A stretch of 64,000 bases of DNA, taken from positions 61,365-125,364 of the forward strand of contig JANQOZ010000007.1 of the NCBI GenBank assembly GCA_028285525.1. Reading direction: 5' to 3'. Each line of letters starts with the position of its first letter. The first letter of the stretch is position 1. This stretch comes from Lysobacterales bacterium (GTDB lineage Bacteria; Pseudomonadota; Gammaproteobacteria; Xanthomonadales; SZUA-38). Under the pieces are notes generated by a model. The model saw only the letters and a program-made list of their open reading frames with translations, ran no database searches and was not told the origin of the DNA. Both the position numbers and the translations under genes were made by a program. Shown here in pieces: positions 49,379 through 59,142 of this stretch.

Positions 49379-49636
49379 CGGTCTGACTCACGTCGGCAAG
49401 CCCTCAGTTTAAGACAACCGGCACGTCTTAACAGCCGGCGTAACAACTGTCCGGCGGCGGCAGAATCGGCTCGATAACGGGACCTGCAGATCGACGATAG
49501 GCTGTGGGTCGCCACTTCGAGGCAGCCCGCTGCCGTTTCATCGCTCCTGCTGCCGATTCGTCGCGCGGGCCTGCCGCCGGCATACGAAACGTGCACACTG
49601 AGCTTCCCGATTCAGCAACTGGTAAGGATCAAGCAC

Positions 49637-50113
49637 ATGGCTATTCGAATTTCCGCTCGCTTCACCGCACAGGCTTTTCGCGTCACCGTGGCTCTCGGGC
49701 TCAGCTTTGGCCTGGGTTCCATGCCGACCGCTGCGGTCGCCGAATCATCGGGCAGCAACGCGCTGAGCATCGAGATCGTCAACATCGAAAAGACCTCCGG
49801 GCCGCTTCGTTTGCAGATCCTCGACAGCGAGGCCGCGTTTGGCGGGTCCGGTGGGTCCGTTGCGGCATTCATCGTGCCGGCCGCGGAAGGGTCCGTTGAG
49901 ATAAGCCTCAATTCTCTGCCTGCGGGCGAATACGCAATCCGCGTGATGCAGGATCTTAACGGTGACGGCGAGCTCGGAACCAACGCGATCGGCATGCCCA
50001 ACGAACCTTGGGGCATCTCAAACGACGCGGTCGGCCAGTTTGGCCCGCCCAGCTGGGCGGACGCAAGGTTCTCGCTGCCGGAAACGACCAGGCAGACGAT
50101 CACCCTGCGATGA
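49637..50113 (+). CDS. DUF2141 secreted protein
   Basis: A 158-residue exported protein: signal peptide about 1-36 (ending PTAAVAES), then one DUF2141 domain (IEIVNIEKTSGPLRLQILDS; SLPAGEYAIRVMQDLNGDGELGTN; FGPPSWADARFSL). DUF2141 is a small beta-rich module of unknown role found in membrane-associated or secreted proteins. The stop overlaps by four bases (ATGA) the start of the carotenoid-oxygenase-like gene, a strong translational coupling which suggests they act together. Confidence 0.88.
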   Translation: MAIRISARFTAQAFRVTVALGLSFGLGSMPTAAVAESSGSNALSIEIVNIEKTSGPLRLQILDSEAAFGGSGGSVAAFIVPAAEGSVEISLNSLPAGEYAIRVMQDLNGDGELGTNAIGMPNEPWGISNDAVGQFGPPSWADARFSLPETTRQTITLR

Positions 50114-51648
50114 TCAGTCGTCGCGACTTTCTGAGCCGCATCGCCAGCGCGTCGGCGGCGACAACCTTCGGGCTTGCCGGGTCTGAAGCCTTCGCCGCCG
50201 ACGCCTGGCACGCCGGCTATCACAGCGCCGCCAAGCAGAATCCCTGGCTGCTGGCGTATCGGAGCCCGGAACGGGAGCACTTCCAGGCCGAAGTGCCTGT
50301 CGAGGGACAGTGGCCGAAGTCGCTAAATGGCGTGCTGTATCGCAACGGCCCAGCGCAGCACGATGTCGGCGACTTCCGCTATCGCCACTGGTTCGACGGC
50401 GACGGGCTCGTCCAACGCTTCGAGGTGAAAGACGGAAGGCTGTTCCACGTCGGACGCATGGTGCAGACGGCCAAGCGGACCCGGGAGCAGAATCTGGGTC
50501 GCGCGGCGCTCCCAGCCTTCGGCTCAACGCCGCCGGACGGGGTGGGCGTGACCAAAGCCGACGACCTCAACCCGGCCAACATCAGCATGCTGTGGCATCA
50601 CCAGCGCTTGCTGGCGCTATGGGAGGCCGGCTCGCCGCATGAAATCTCGGCGGAAGACCTGACGACGGTTGGCGTTCATTCCTTTTCCAGCGAAACCGCT
50701 GGTCTGCCGTTCTCCGCTCATCCCCGAGTTGAGCCCGACGGCACCCTGTGGAATTTTGGTTATGCCAGCGGCAGCGGCCGGATTGTGCTGTGGCATCTGG
50801 ACCCTGACGGTCGGGTCGAAAAACTCAAGGCCCTGCCGGTTGGACCGACCAGCATGCCGCACGACTTTATTGTGACCGGTCGATATGTCGTGCTGCTCCT
50901 CGCCCCGCTCCATCGGGAGAGTGACCGTTCGACTGACCGGGGTTTCCTGGGGCTTCACCAGTGGCATCCGGACCTGCCAACGCGGGTGCTCGTGATCGAC
51001 AAAAACCGGTTCGAGGTCGTCCGCGAGCTCGAGCTGCCGGCCCAGTGGATTTTCCATTTCGGCAACGGGTTTGATGACGGTAACGGAGTGATCCGGTTCG
51101 ACGCCGCCCGCCATGCCAATCCGGACGTCATGTTCAACACTCTCAGCGACGTCATGCGCGGCCGTTGGACCCCCAGCGAACACGCGCGGTGGTATGAGTA
51201 CACGCTGGATCTGAACAAGGGTCGAGCCACCGAGACGCTGGCGCTGGATTCGTCGCTGGGCGTTGAGTTCCCGACGGTAAACGGCAGCGAAATCGGTATC
51301 CCTCATCAACGTGTCGTAATGCTGAGTGGCGATGCAAGCCGGGAAAGCCGACCCGGCGACCTGAGCCAGGTCAGCTGCTGGAACCGAGCCACCGGCAAGC
51401 TCGGTATCTACCGCTACCCGGACGATCATATGGCTGAGGAGCACCTCCTGGTCAGCGATCCGTCTGCAGAAGTTGGCCAGGGAGGCTGGATTGTGGGCAC
51501 CGCGCTCGACTGTGCCCGGCAGGCAACCTGTCTGAGCGTTTTTGCCGCGGACCGGCTGGCCGACGGGCCGCTCGCCCAGGCAACCCTGCCATACGCGCTC
51601 CCGCTCGGGCTGCACGGCACCTTTGTTCCGAAGACAACCAACGGGTAA
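50110..51648 (+). CDS. Tat-exported carotenoid-oxygenase-like protein
   Basis: A 512-residue protein of the RPE65/carotenoid cleavage dioxygenase family, starting at the ATG overlapping the DUF2141 stop. Tat signal SRRDFLSRIASASAATTFG. The family's iron-binding histidines are seen in SAHPRVEPDG, MPHDFIVTG, IFHFGNGFDDG and the C-terminal LHGTFVP. These enzymes cleave a C=C bond of carotenoids, apocarotenoids or stilbenes with O2. The Tat signal means it acts outside the cytoplasm, uncommon for this family. A two-component system follows in the same direction, suggesting a substrate-responsive unit. Confidence 0.88.
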   Translation: MISRRDFLSRIASASAATTFGLAGSEAFAADAWHAGYHSAAKQNPWLLAYRSPEREHFQAEVPVEGQWPKSLNGVLYRNGPAQHDVGDFRYRHWFDGDGLVQRFEVKDGRLFHVGRMVQTAKRTREQNLGRAALPAFGSTPPDGVGVTKADDLNPANISMLWHHQRLLALWEAGSPHEISAEDLTTVGVHSFSSETAGLPFSAHPRVEPDGTLWNFGYASGSGRIVLWHLDPDGRVEKLKALPVGPTSMPHDFIVTGRYVVLLLAPLHRESDRSTDRGFLGLHQWHPDLPTRVLVIDKNRFEVVRELELPAQWIFHFGNGFDDGNGVIRFDAARHANPDVMFNTLSDVMRGRWTPSEHARWYEYTLDLNKGRATETLALDSSLGVEFPTVNGSEIGIPHQRVVMLSGDASRESRPGDLSQVSCWNRATGKLGIYRYPDDHMAEEHLLVSDPSAEVGQGGWIVGTALDCARQATCLSVFAADRLADGPLAQATLPYALPLGLHGTFVPKTTNG

Positions 51649-51687
51649 CGTTGGGTTCAAGCGCGATCAACAGACCGTAGCCGCAAG

Positions 51688-52761
51688 ATGCGACAACTGA
51701 CCAGCAATCAGCCGTTAACCCAGCCCGACGGTGGGGGCCAGCGCGCGGCCCGCTTTCTGCGGACCGGCGTCTTCTGCACGGCGGTTGCCGCGCTGCTGTG
51801 GTACCTGAATCTCAGCGACTTTCCGTCCGCGCTCCTGGTATCGCTTTGCGTGGGCTTTTCGATCACCGCAACGTTTACGCTGCTGCAAAGCGTGCTGGAG
51901 CGGTGGCTGGGACCCTGGCTGAGCCCCGCGGTGATCATTGTGGTCGGCGTCGTCTGCGGACTGCTCATTTCCGGCGTATTGCGACACGGTGACCCGCTGT
52001 TTCTCATCGTGGCCAACCCCGGCACGCTGGTGCTCTGTCTCGTGCTGGGGATCGGCGGCTACCTGGTGGTCGGCACCCGAGGGCGGCTGCTGCAAAGCCG
52101 GGTCCGAATTGCGGAGCTCGAACGCCAGCAAGCGCAGCAGGCGCAACAGCTGGCCGAAAACCAGCTGAAGCTGCTCCAGGCTCAGATCGAACCACACTTT
52201 CTGTTCAACACGCTCGGCAATATTCAGGGGCTGATCGACACCGATCCGGCGACGGCCCAGCACCTGGTAGAAAAGCTTACCGCGCTGCTGCGTCGCAGCC
52301 TGACCCGGACGCGCACCCGGCTGATCAGCCTGCGGGAGGAGATGGAGCTGGTTCGTGACTACCTCGATATTCAGGAGGTCCGCATGGGCGGGCGTCTCAG
52401 CTACGCCATCGATCTGGCCTCGGAAGTGGAGAATCTCACGGTTCCGCCGCTGCTGCTCCAGCCTCTGGTCGAAAACGCGATCACCCACGGCATTGAAGCC
52501 CGCAAGGGGCCGGGGCACGTGGCGGTCAGCGCGAGCCGGAACGGGGAATTGCTGGCGCTGAAGGTCACTGACGACGGTGCCGGTTTGGCGGCCGCCGGCA
52601 CGACCTCAAAGGGTACGGGAACCGCGTTGACCAATATTCGAAGCCGTCTGCAGGCACTGTTCGGCGACAATGCCACCCTTCGCCTGCTTGAAAACCCGTC
52701 GGGCGGGGTCTGTGCGGAGCTGACTCTGCCGTTCGAGCCACCGGAGTCACCCCGGGCATGA
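51688..52761 (+). CDS. LytS/YehU-type sensor histidine kinase
   Basis: A 357-residue kinase. Residues about 20-130 contain four hydrophobic segments; the catalytic part begins with a coiled linker (RIAELERQQAQQAQQLAE) and PHFLFNTLGNIQGLIDTD with the phosphoacceptor histidine, then an ATPase domain (PPLLLQPLVENAITHG; GTGTALTNIRSRL). This class phosphorylates LytTR regulators. The next gene overlaps by four bases. No ligand domain is visible outside the membrane, so sensing is likely within or through the membrane helices. It follows the carotenoid-oxygenase-like gene by 39 bases. Confidence 0.9.
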   Translation: MRQLTSNQPLTQPDGGGQRAARFLRTGVFCTAVAALLWYLNLSDFPSALLVSLCVGFSITATFTLLQSVLERWLGPWLSPAVIIVVGVVCGLLISGVLRHGDPLFLIVANPGTLVLCLVLGIGGYLVVGTRGRLLQSRVRIAELERQQAQQAQQLAENQLKLLQAQIEPHFLFNTLGNIQGLIDTDPATAQHLVEKLTALLRRSLTRTRTRLISLREEMELVRDYLDIQEVRMGGRLSYAIDLASEVENLTVPPLLLQPLVENAITHGIEARKGPGHVAVSASRNGELLALKVTDDGAGLAAAGTTSKGTGTALTNIRSRLQALFGDNATLRLLENPSGGVCAELTLPFEPPESPRA

Positions 52762-53576
52762 CGCGCATCGTTGTTGCCGACGACGAGCCGCATATCCGAC
52801 GGCGACTCGTCAGCCTGCTGTCCTCGGTTTGGCGGGACCATGGACATGATGAGTTCGAGCTCGTCGGCGAAGCGGAGGACGGCGACCAGGCGCTGGACAT
52901 GATCAACGGGCTAAGGCCGGACATCGCTTTTCTCGATATCCGGATGCCCGGGATGTCCGGACTCGACGCGGCTCGACGTATTTCAGAGCAATCCGAACCC
53001 TGCTCAACGCTGCTCGTTTTTGTCACGGCGTACGATGATCACGCGGTCGAAGCGTTTGAAGCGAGTGCCGTCGACTACCTGCTTAAGCCCGTCGAGCGCG
53101 AACGCCTGACCCAAACCGTACGCCGGCTCTCAGAGCGGCTGACAGAGGCAGGTGCCCGCAACACCCAGGGATCTGACGTGACGTCCGCCAACCAGCTCGG
53201 CGACCTCCTTAAACACATCGAGAGACTGCAAACGCTTCAGCCAGAAACGCAAACGCTGCAGTGGCTGCGAGCATCGCGAGGCGACGAGGTGGAACTCGTC
53301 CCGGTGGACGATGTGATCTACTTCCAGGCGGGCCAGAAATATGTGTCGGCGGTTACGGCGGGTCGGGAGCATTTGCTCCGCATGAGCCTTAAGGAACTTG
53401 TCAGCAGGCTCGACGGCGAGAAGTTCTGGCAGATTCACCGAGCGATCGTCGTAAACGTCAGCCGGATCAAGAGCGCGCGACGAGACCTGCGAGGGCGCTA
53501 CGTCCTCCAGCTTCACGACCGCAAAGAAACGCTGCGCTGCAGCCTCGCCTACGCCGACCTCTTCCGCTCCATGTAG
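52758..53576 (+). CDS. LytTR-family response regulator
   Basis: A 272-residue regulator: receiver domain about 1-125 (DDEPHIRRRLVSLL, phosphoacceptor in IAFLDIRMPGMSG, lysine in DYLLKPVERERL) and a C-terminal LytTR DNA-binding domain (about 165-272; DVIYFQAGQKYVSAVTAGREH; EKFWQIHRAIVVNVSRIKS). Translationally coupled to the kinase by an ATGA overlap. LytTR proteins bind direct repeats upstream of target promoters. Candidate targets are the DUF2141/carotenoid-oxygenase genes upstream or the binding-protein gene downstream. Confidence 0.92.
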   Translation: MTRIVVADDEPHIRRRLVSLLSSVWRDHGHDEFELVGEAEDGDQALDMINGLRPDIAFLDIRMPGMSGLDAARRISEQSEPCSTLLVFVTAYDDHAVEAFEASAVDYLLKPVERERLTQTVRRLSERLTEAGARNTQGSDVTSANQLGDLLKHIERLQTLQPETQTLQWLRASRGDEVELVPVDDVIYFQAGQKYVSAVTAGREHLLRMSLKELVSRLDGEKFWQIHRAIVVNVSRIKSARRDLRGRYVLQLHDRKETLRCSLAYADLFRSM

Positions 53577-53722
53577 TCCAAATTATGAAATGGTGCAGCA
53601 GGCAGCTTGCTGCGCCGCCGCCTCGCTCCCTATAGTCGAGCGCGTTCGCCGGCGGAACTCCGCCTGCGAGATACTGAAATCCTAAAACTACAACAACACT
53701 GACGCTGCAACCCGAGGCCGCC

Positions 53723-54646
53723 ATGAAAATTGCCATTCCCGACCTGATTTCAAACTCCTATTTTCCGGCGGCGGCCGCCGTGGAGCTCGGCTTTTTCCGG
53801 GACGAAGGTCTCGACATGGAGCTGGAGCTGATTTTTCCATTCGATCGCACGCTCGAGGTGATGCGGGACGGCGGCGTCGATTTTGTCGGCGGCTCAGCTC
53901 ACAGCGTGCCGCACGCATTCCCCTGCTGGCAGGGCGCCAAGGTGCTGGCGTCGCTGGCACAGGGCATGTATTGGTTTCTGATCATGCGTTCGGATCTCAA
54001 CGCGACGCATGGCGACGTCTCCTGCGTCAAAGGGCGCACGATCGGCGCCGCGCCGCTGGTGGACCTCGGCCTCAAGCAGCTGCTGGTCGAATCGGGCATC
54101 AACCTCGAGGCCGACGAGGTGAACATCGCGCCGGTGCCCGGCGCTTTTCTCGGCGACAGCAAGAACTTCGGCGTGGCCGCTGCCAAAGCGCTGGAGGCGA
54201 GTCTGATCGACGGCTTCTGGGCCAACGGCATGGGGGCGGAAGTCGCCATCCGGCACGGCGCGGGCACGATGGTGATCGACGCCCGACGCGGAGACGGCCC
54301 TCCGAACGCGTTCAACTACACGATGCCTGCTCTGATCACGACCGATAAGCTGATCGAAGAGCAGCCCGATGCAGCCCGAGCCGCAATCCGCGCGATCAAG
54401 AAAACGCATGCGGCGCTCAAGGAAGACGTCAGCCTGGCAACCGAAGTTGGGCGCAAGCTCTTTCCCGAGGAAGAAGCCGCGCTGATCGCCGACGTGGTCA
54501 CCCGCGACCTCCCGTACTACGACGTCGCGATATCAGAAGAATTTGTTTCCGGGATGAGCGCTTTCTCAAAGGCCCAGGGGCTGATCACTGACGACGTTAC
54601 CTACGACCAGGTGAGCAACGCTGACCTGCGGTCCGAGTGGGCCTGA
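53723..54646 (+). CDS. NMT1/THI5-like substrate-binding protein, no signal peptide
   Basis: A 307-residue protein with the NMT1/THI5-like periplasmic-binding-protein fold (MKIAIPDLISNSYFPAAAAVE; FFRDEGLDMELELIFPFDRT; VDFVGGSAHSVPHA). Such proteins bind aromatic, sulfonate or pyrimidine-like ligands for ABC transporters, but no signal peptide is present and no ABC components are adjacent. It could instead be a cytoplasmic THI5-like enzyme or a ligand-binding regulator. It stands between a two-component system and an FAD monooxygenase in the opposite orientation. Confidence 0.75.
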   Translation: MKIAIPDLISNSYFPAAAAVELGFFRDEGLDMELELIFPFDRTLEVMRDGGVDFVGGSAHSVPHAFPCWQGAKVLASLAQGMYWFLIMRSDLNATHGDVSCVKGRTIGAAPLVDLGLKQLLVESGINLEADEVNIAPVPGAFLGDSKNFGVAAAKALEASLIDGFWANGMGAEVAIRHGAGTMVIDARRGDGPPNAFNYTMPALITTDKLIEEQPDAARAAIRAIKKTHAALKEDVSLATEVGRKLFPEEEAALIADVVTRDLPYYDVAISEEFVSGMSAFSKAQGLITDDVTYDQVSNADLRSEWA

Positions 54647-54653
54647 CTGGCGC

Positions 54654-55856
54654 TTACTGAATCGACAGGGAGTAGCGGTAGCCCTCGATCATGGCGGCGC
54701 GCATCAGGTAGGCCTTGCGCTTGACTGGATCGCTGGCCGTTGAGCGCAGCTCCTCGTAGAACTGCTGGCGTACCTGCGGATCCTTCTGCTCGATGTTCTT
54801 TTTGTTTTCGATGGTCTGTCGCTGCAGATATTCACTGGCCACCGTTCGACGCTGACGGTCATACAAATCCAGCAGCGAGTCGTCGCCGCCGTTGTGATAA
54901 ATCTGCCGGAGCTTGTCGGCCAGGTTGAACACGTCATGGAACCCGAAGTTCATGCCCATACCGCCCAGCGGGTTATTGATGTGGGCAGCGTCACCGGCAA
55001 CCAGCAGGCGGCCGTCCCGATAGCAGCTGGCTACCCGCTGGTGGACCGCATACAGGTTGCGGTGAAAAATCTCGTAAGGACCTTCTTTCGGGTGAAACCC
55101 CTGAATGCGCTGCTGCACCGCAGCCTCGTCGAACAGCGCTTCTTCGCTGGCGTCCGGCCCAGCGGGAAACAGGATGCGCCACATGCCCGCTTGCTCAACG
55201 CCCGGAACGCGAAACAGGGCGCACCACTCGTCGGGATCTGAAATGTAGTTGGTCCGCGCATAGCCGAAGGCGCCAAAATCGAACGGGGTGCTCAGGACGA
55301 GGAAACGCTCGCCGTACTGGAAGCCGGTGAAATCCACGTTCATCGACTTGCGTACCTGGCTGCGGCCACCATCGCAGCCCACCACGTAACGGCCGCGCAG
55401 CTCAATCTCGCCGTCCGGCGTCTGGGCGCGTGCCGTCACGCCCTGGCCGTCCTGCGACACGCCGACGACCCGGTGCTGCCGCCGGAGCGTATGGCCTTCT
55501 GTAAGGCCGAGATGTTCATGAACCAGCCGACAGACCTTGTGCTGTTCCAGCATCAGGCGGTAAGGGAAATCCGTTTCGTCAGCGAGCGTGCTGAGATCAA
55601 ACTCCGCCACGACGCCCTGCCGCCGATCGCGATACTGGAACGAGCTCACCACGCTCCCTTCGCTCTGCAGGCGCTCGATCAGCCCGATGTCGCGAAACAG
55701 CTCCAGGCTCGGTGGGTGGATCGTGCCGGCGCGAGGGTCCTCAAAAATGTGGTCACCCGCCTCCAGGAGCACGTAAGGGATCGACAGGTAATCGAGGTTC
55801 GCCGCGAGGGTGTAACCCACGGGCCCTCCCCCCACAATAATGACGCGATTTTCCAA
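54654..55856 (-). CDS. FAD-dependent aromatic-ring monooxygenase-like protein
   Basis: A 400-residue class A flavoprotein hydroxylase relative: GGGPVGYTLAANL (FAD, about 8-20), GCDGGRSQVRKS (the DG motif), and GDAAHINNPLGGMGMNFGFHD (GD motif). These enzymes hydroxylate aromatic or polyketide-like substrates with NAD(P)H and O2. It ends close to (8 bases from) the stop of the convergent binding-protein gene. No partner reductase is needed. The substrate is unknown; the surrounding oxidoreductases suggest an aromatic or terpenoid compound. Confidence 0.85.
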   Translation of the reverse strand: MENRVIIVGGGPVGYTLAANLDYLSIPYVLLEAGDHIFEDPRAGTIHPPSLELFRDIGLIERLQSEGSVVSSFQYRDRRQGVVAEFDLSTLADETDFPYRLMLEQHKVCRLVHEHLGLTEGHTLRRQHRVVGVSQDGQGVTARAQTPDGEIELRGRYVVGCDGGRSQVRKSMNVDFTGFQYGERFLVLSTPFDFGAFGYARTNYISDPDEWCALFRVPGVEQAGMWRILFPAGPDASEEALFDEAAVQQRIQGFHPKEGPYEIFHRNLYAVHQRVASCYRDGRLLVAGDAAHINNPLGGMGMNFGFHDVFNLADKLRQIYHNGGDDSLLDLYDRQRRTVASEYLQRQTIENKKNIEQKDPQVRQQFYEELRSTASDPVKRKAYLMRAAMIEGYRYSLSIQ

Positions 55857-55899
55857 GTTGCTCGGCCCGTTAAAGCGCTGGGGAGATCGTTGGTGTTTC

Positions 55900-56394
55900 T
55901 TAGTCGATGGCCGCGGTCGCTTCGATCAGGTAAGCGATGAGGTCGGCACGATCCTCCGGCGCCGCCACGCCGGCGAAGATCATCCGGTTCCCCGGTAGGA
56001 ACTCACTCGGGGATGCCAGCCATTCGTCGACCTTCCTGGCGTTCCAGACGATGCCAGACTGAGCCAGCTGCTCTGAATACTCAAACCCCTCAGCGGAACC
56101 TGCCGGTTTTCCGAACAGGCCATAGAGGTTTGGCCCCACTTTGTTCGGGCCACCCTTCTCCAGACTGTGACAGGCACGGCACTGCAGGAACTGCAGGCGC
56201 CCGCGCTTGGCGCTGGCTTCCGCCAGCCGGCCGTCCAGCGCCATGTTGTCCGCAGCGCTGGAAGACGCGGCGCCGTCGTCTGCGGCCGGCTGCGCGGCAC
56301 AGCCGAAAAACGCAACGGCGCAAAAGCAAAGGGCAATCCGGGTCAGGCCCAGCAGGCCGCCGCGGCTAAGGATTGAGGAATTGCGTGTCATCAA
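55900..56394 (-). CDS. c-type cytochrome lipoprotein
   Basis: A 164-residue mono-haem cytochrome c with one CxxCH (QCRACHSLE) and the distal methionine in GNRMIFAG. The N-terminus has a lipoprotein signal (CAVAFFGCAAQ). Class I cytochrome fold (GPNLYGLFGK). It is encoded just after the 2Fe-2S and molybdenum subunits in the same direction, matching the electron-acceptor cytochrome of periplasmic aldehyde or N-heterocycle oxidoreductases of the IorAB type. Confidence 0.88.
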   Translation of the reverse strand: MMTRNSSILSRGGLLGLTRIALCFCAVAFFGCAAQPAADDGAASSSAADNMALDGRLAEASAKRGRLQFLQCRACHSLEKGGPNKVGPNLYGLFGKPAGSAEGFEYSEQLAQSGIVWNARKVDEWLASPSEFLPGNRMIFAGVAAPEDRADLIAYLIEATAAID

Positions 56395-56418
56395 TCGGTT
56401 TCTCCTGCGGCGCTGCAG

Positions 56419-56886
56419 TCAGGCGGAGCGGCGTTTAAGCTCGGCGGCACGGGTGATCGCCTTGCGAATACGCGTATACGTTCCGCAGCGGCAGATATTG
56501 GTCATCGCCTCGGCAATGTCGGCGTCGTCAGGATCCGGGTTCCGCTCCAGCAGCTCAGCCGCTGCCATAATCATGCCTGACTGGCAGTAGCCGCACTGCG
56601 GCACCTGGACCTCGAGCCAGGCTGCCTGCACCGGGTGCAGCGAGTTGTCCTCACCGGCCAGCCCCTCGATGGTGGTCACATTTTTGCCGGCGACTGCGGA
56701 CAAGGGCAGGACACAGGAGCGGATGGCCTTTCCGTCGACGTGCACCGTACAGGCACCGCACTGCGAAACCCCGCAGCCAAACTTGGTACCGGTGAGGTTC
56801 AGCCGATCGCGCAGCGCCCACAGCAGGGGCATATCTTCCGGCGCGTCGACGCTTACCTCAGACCGATTCAGGGTAAAACGGATCAT
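56419..56886 (-). CDS. 2Fe-2S subunit of a molybdenum hydroxylase (IorA-like)
   Basis: A 155-residue protein with two 2Fe-2S binding motifs: a plant-type ferredoxin site ([17 protein letters not shown] plus SCVLP) and a helical site (CGYCQSGMI and ICRCGTY). Size and layout match the small alpha subunit of isoquinoline 1-oxidoreductase-like enzymes. It passes electrons from the molybdenum centre of the next gene product (56927) to an acceptor, likely the cytochrome encoded just after it. Order of transcription: amine oxidase-like, molybdenum subunit, 2Fe-2S subunit, cytochrome. Confidence 0.92.
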   Translation of the reverse strand: MIRFTLNRSEVSVDAPEDMPLLWALRDRLNLTGTKFGCGVSQCGACTVHVDGKAIRSCVLPLSAVAGKNVTTIEGLAGEDNSLHPVQAAWLEVQVPQCGYCQSGMIMAAAELLERNPDPDDADIAEAMTNICRCGTYTRIRKAITRAAELKRRSA

Positions 56887-56926
56887 GTGATCAGGCCCCC
56901 AGAGTTTTCTCTTCGTGGTTCCGTGT

Positions 56927-59113
56927 TCATGCCGCCACCGTCAGGCCAGAATCGACGATCGGCAGCTGCCGGATTCGCCTGCCGGTCGCCGCATAGATCG
57001 CGTTAGCCAGCGCCGGGGCGACCGCGGGCACCCCGGCCTCGCCGACACCACCCACGGGCTCACCGCTCGAAATCAAGTGGACGTCGATGTCGGGCGCCTC
57101 GCTCAGGCGAATGAAGCGGTAGTCGTGGAAGTTGCTTTGCTCAACCCGACCGTCCGCGATGGTGATCTTGCCGAAGAGCGCCGCCGACAGTCCGTCGGTA
57201 ACGCCGCCTTCCATCTGGGCCCTAACCGTATCGGGGTCCAGCGCAAAGCCGCAGTCGTGCACGCACGTGACGCGATCAACGTTCAGCCGATCACCCTCGA
57301 CGCTCACCTTGATCACCTGCGCGTTGAATGATCCGAAGCCCGAAGAAAACGCAATCCCCATGCCCTCGGTCGGCTTGAGCTGCCCGCCCCAGCCGGCCTC
57401 AGCCGCGGCCTTTTCCAGCACCGCGCGGGCGCGGGCGTTGTCAGCCAGTAGGTCCAGGCGGTAACGCAGCGGGTCCTGTCCGACGCGATGGGCCAGCTCG
57501 TCGATAAGGCTCTCGCCGATAAACCCGTTATGTGAAAGCGACACCGAGCGCCAGAAACCGACCGGTACATGGGTCTGGATTTCGGCCAGCTCGATCAGGG
57601 TGTTGGGTATCCCGTAGAGCGAGTTGATTGCGCCACTCACCAGGATCGGGTCCGGGATGCGCAGCGGCCTGCGCTGAAAGGTCATGACCGAAGGGCCGGC
57701 GATGCGAGTGCGGATCGCCGCGGGCTTGCCGGATGGATCGAGCGTCGCCCGTGACCGGGCCGCCACCACGGGGCGATAAAAATCGTGCTGGACGTCTTCT
57801 TCCCGCGACCAGACCAGGGTCACCGGGCGACCTTCGGTTTGCTGCGCGATCTGAACCGCCTGACGCACAAAGTCGAGCTCCCACTTGCGCCCAAAGCCGC
57901 CGCCGCAGAAGGTCCCCTGTAGCGACACCTGCTCGAGCGGCAGTCCGGTGAGCTCAGCCGCCAGGGCCCGAGCGGCACCCTGCTGTTGATGCGGCGCCCA
58001 GATCCGGCACTGCTTGTCGGTCACCTGCACCGTCGCGGCCATCGGCTCCATACACACGTGGGCGAGGAACGGCAGCGCGTAGTCCATCGTCATGACGTCC
58101 GTGCTCTGGTCGATGGCCGAGGCGGCGTCACCCTTGGCGCCGGGGAACGGCCGCGCGGTCTCGCCGTCCAGCGCACTCTTGAGCGTTGCCGAAATGTTTG
58201 CTGAGCTCCAGCTCTCGTTGGGCTCCGACTCAAACTCGAGCTCAAGCGCTTTGAGCGCCCGATCGGCTTCCCAGACCGAAGCGGCGGCCACCGCAACGCC
58301 ATTTTCGAGCTCGATCACCTTGAACACGCCGGAAGGCAGGCCGGCGGCGGGTTGTTTAACCGCCTTGAGGCGGCCGCCGAACACCGGCGAAGTTCGAATG
58401 CTGGCGTAAAGCTGATCCGGCAAACGTATGTCTGCCCCAAACTCAGCCTGGCCGGTAACCTTTGCCAGAAGGTCCTTTCGCGGCACCGATTTGCCGAGGA
58501 GCTTGAAGTCCTCTGTCGACTTGAGCGTCGGGTTTTCGGGAACCGGCATCGCCGCCGCGGCCGCCGCGAGCTCACCGTAGCTCAGCGCTCGGCCAGTGGG
58601 GCCGTGCTGAACCTGGCTGTTGCTGGCGGTGAGCGAGTCGGCCGGCACCTGCCAGCGGTCCGCCGCGGCGCTGACCAACATTTCCCGGGCCGCCGCGCCC
58701 GTTTTTCTGAGCGCGTCGAAGTACCCCATGATCGCGTCGGAGCCGCCGGTAGACTGACGCATCTTTTTGCGCGGATTGCCAAATCGCTTGTCGGCGGTGG
58801 CGAGTCTGACGACAACCCGATCCCAGTCCGCCTCCAGCTCCTCAGCAACGATCTTCGGGAGCGTCGTGTAAACGCCCTGGCCGAGCTCTGCCCCGGGAAC
58901 CACGATCGAAATCTCGCCGTCGGTGGCAATCTGAATATAGGCATTCAGCTCGGCGTTTTCGCCGTCCGACGCGGCTGCGCGCCCGGTCGGCACCAAAACG
59001 CCCAGCAGCAGCCCGCCCGTGGCTACCCCCGCTGAGCGCAGAAACCCCCGGCGACTGAGCTCGACGCCGGTCAGCAGCGTGTAGCCGTCGGTGTGCTTTT
59101 TGTCTGCAGACAT
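56927..59113 (-). CDS. Molybdopterin-binding subunit of a molybdenum hydroxylase (IorB-like)
   Basis: A 728-residue protein starting at the ATG behind CCGGAGTAAACAGCAC. Tat signal ([16 protein letters not shown]) at about 21-45, so the complex is exported folded. It belongs to the isoquinoline 1-oxidoreductase beta-like branch of xanthine-oxidase-type hydroxylases: [40 protein letters not shown] and the catalytic Glu in [16 protein letters not shown]. It oxidises aldehydes or N-heterocycles using water as oxygen donor. With the 2Fe-2S and cytochrome genes it forms a three-subunit periplasmic enzyme. Confidence 0.92.
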   Translation of the reverse strand: MSADKKHTDGYTLLTGVELSRRGFLRSAGVATGGLLLGVLVPTGRAAASDGENAELNAYIQIATDGEISIVVPGAELGQGVYTTLPKIVAEELEADWDRVVVRLATADKRFGNPRKKMRQSTGGSDAIMGYFDALRKTGAAAREMLVSAAADRWQVPADSLTASNSQVQHGPTGRALSYGELAAAAAAMPVPENPTLKSTEDFKLLGKSVPRKDLLAKVTGQAEFGADIRLPDQLYASIRTSPVFGGRLKAVKQPAAGLPSGVFKVIELENGVAVAAASVWEADRALKALELEFESEPNESWSSANISATLKSALDGETARPFPGAKGDAASAIDQSTDVMTMDYALPFLAHVCMEPMAATVQVTDKQCRIWAPHQQQGAARALAAELTGLPLEQVSLQGTFCGGGFGRKWELDFVRQAVQIAQQTEGRPVTLVWSREEDVQHDFYRPVVAARSRATLDPSGKPAAIRTRIAGPSVMTFQRRPLRIPDPILVSGAINSLYGIPNTLIELAEIQTHVPVGFWRSVSLSHNGFIGESLIDELAHRVGQDPLRYRLDLLADNARARAVLEKAAAEAGWGGQLKPTEGMGIAFSSGFGSFNAQVIKVSVEGDRLNVDRVTCVHDCGFALDPDTVRAQMEGGVTDGLSAALFGKITIADGRVEQSNFHDYRFIRLSEAPDIDVHLISSGEPVGGVGEAGVPAVAPALANAIYAATGRRIRQLPIVDSGLTVAA

Positions 59114-59142
59114 GTGCTGTTTACTCCGGTTAAGGATGCAGG

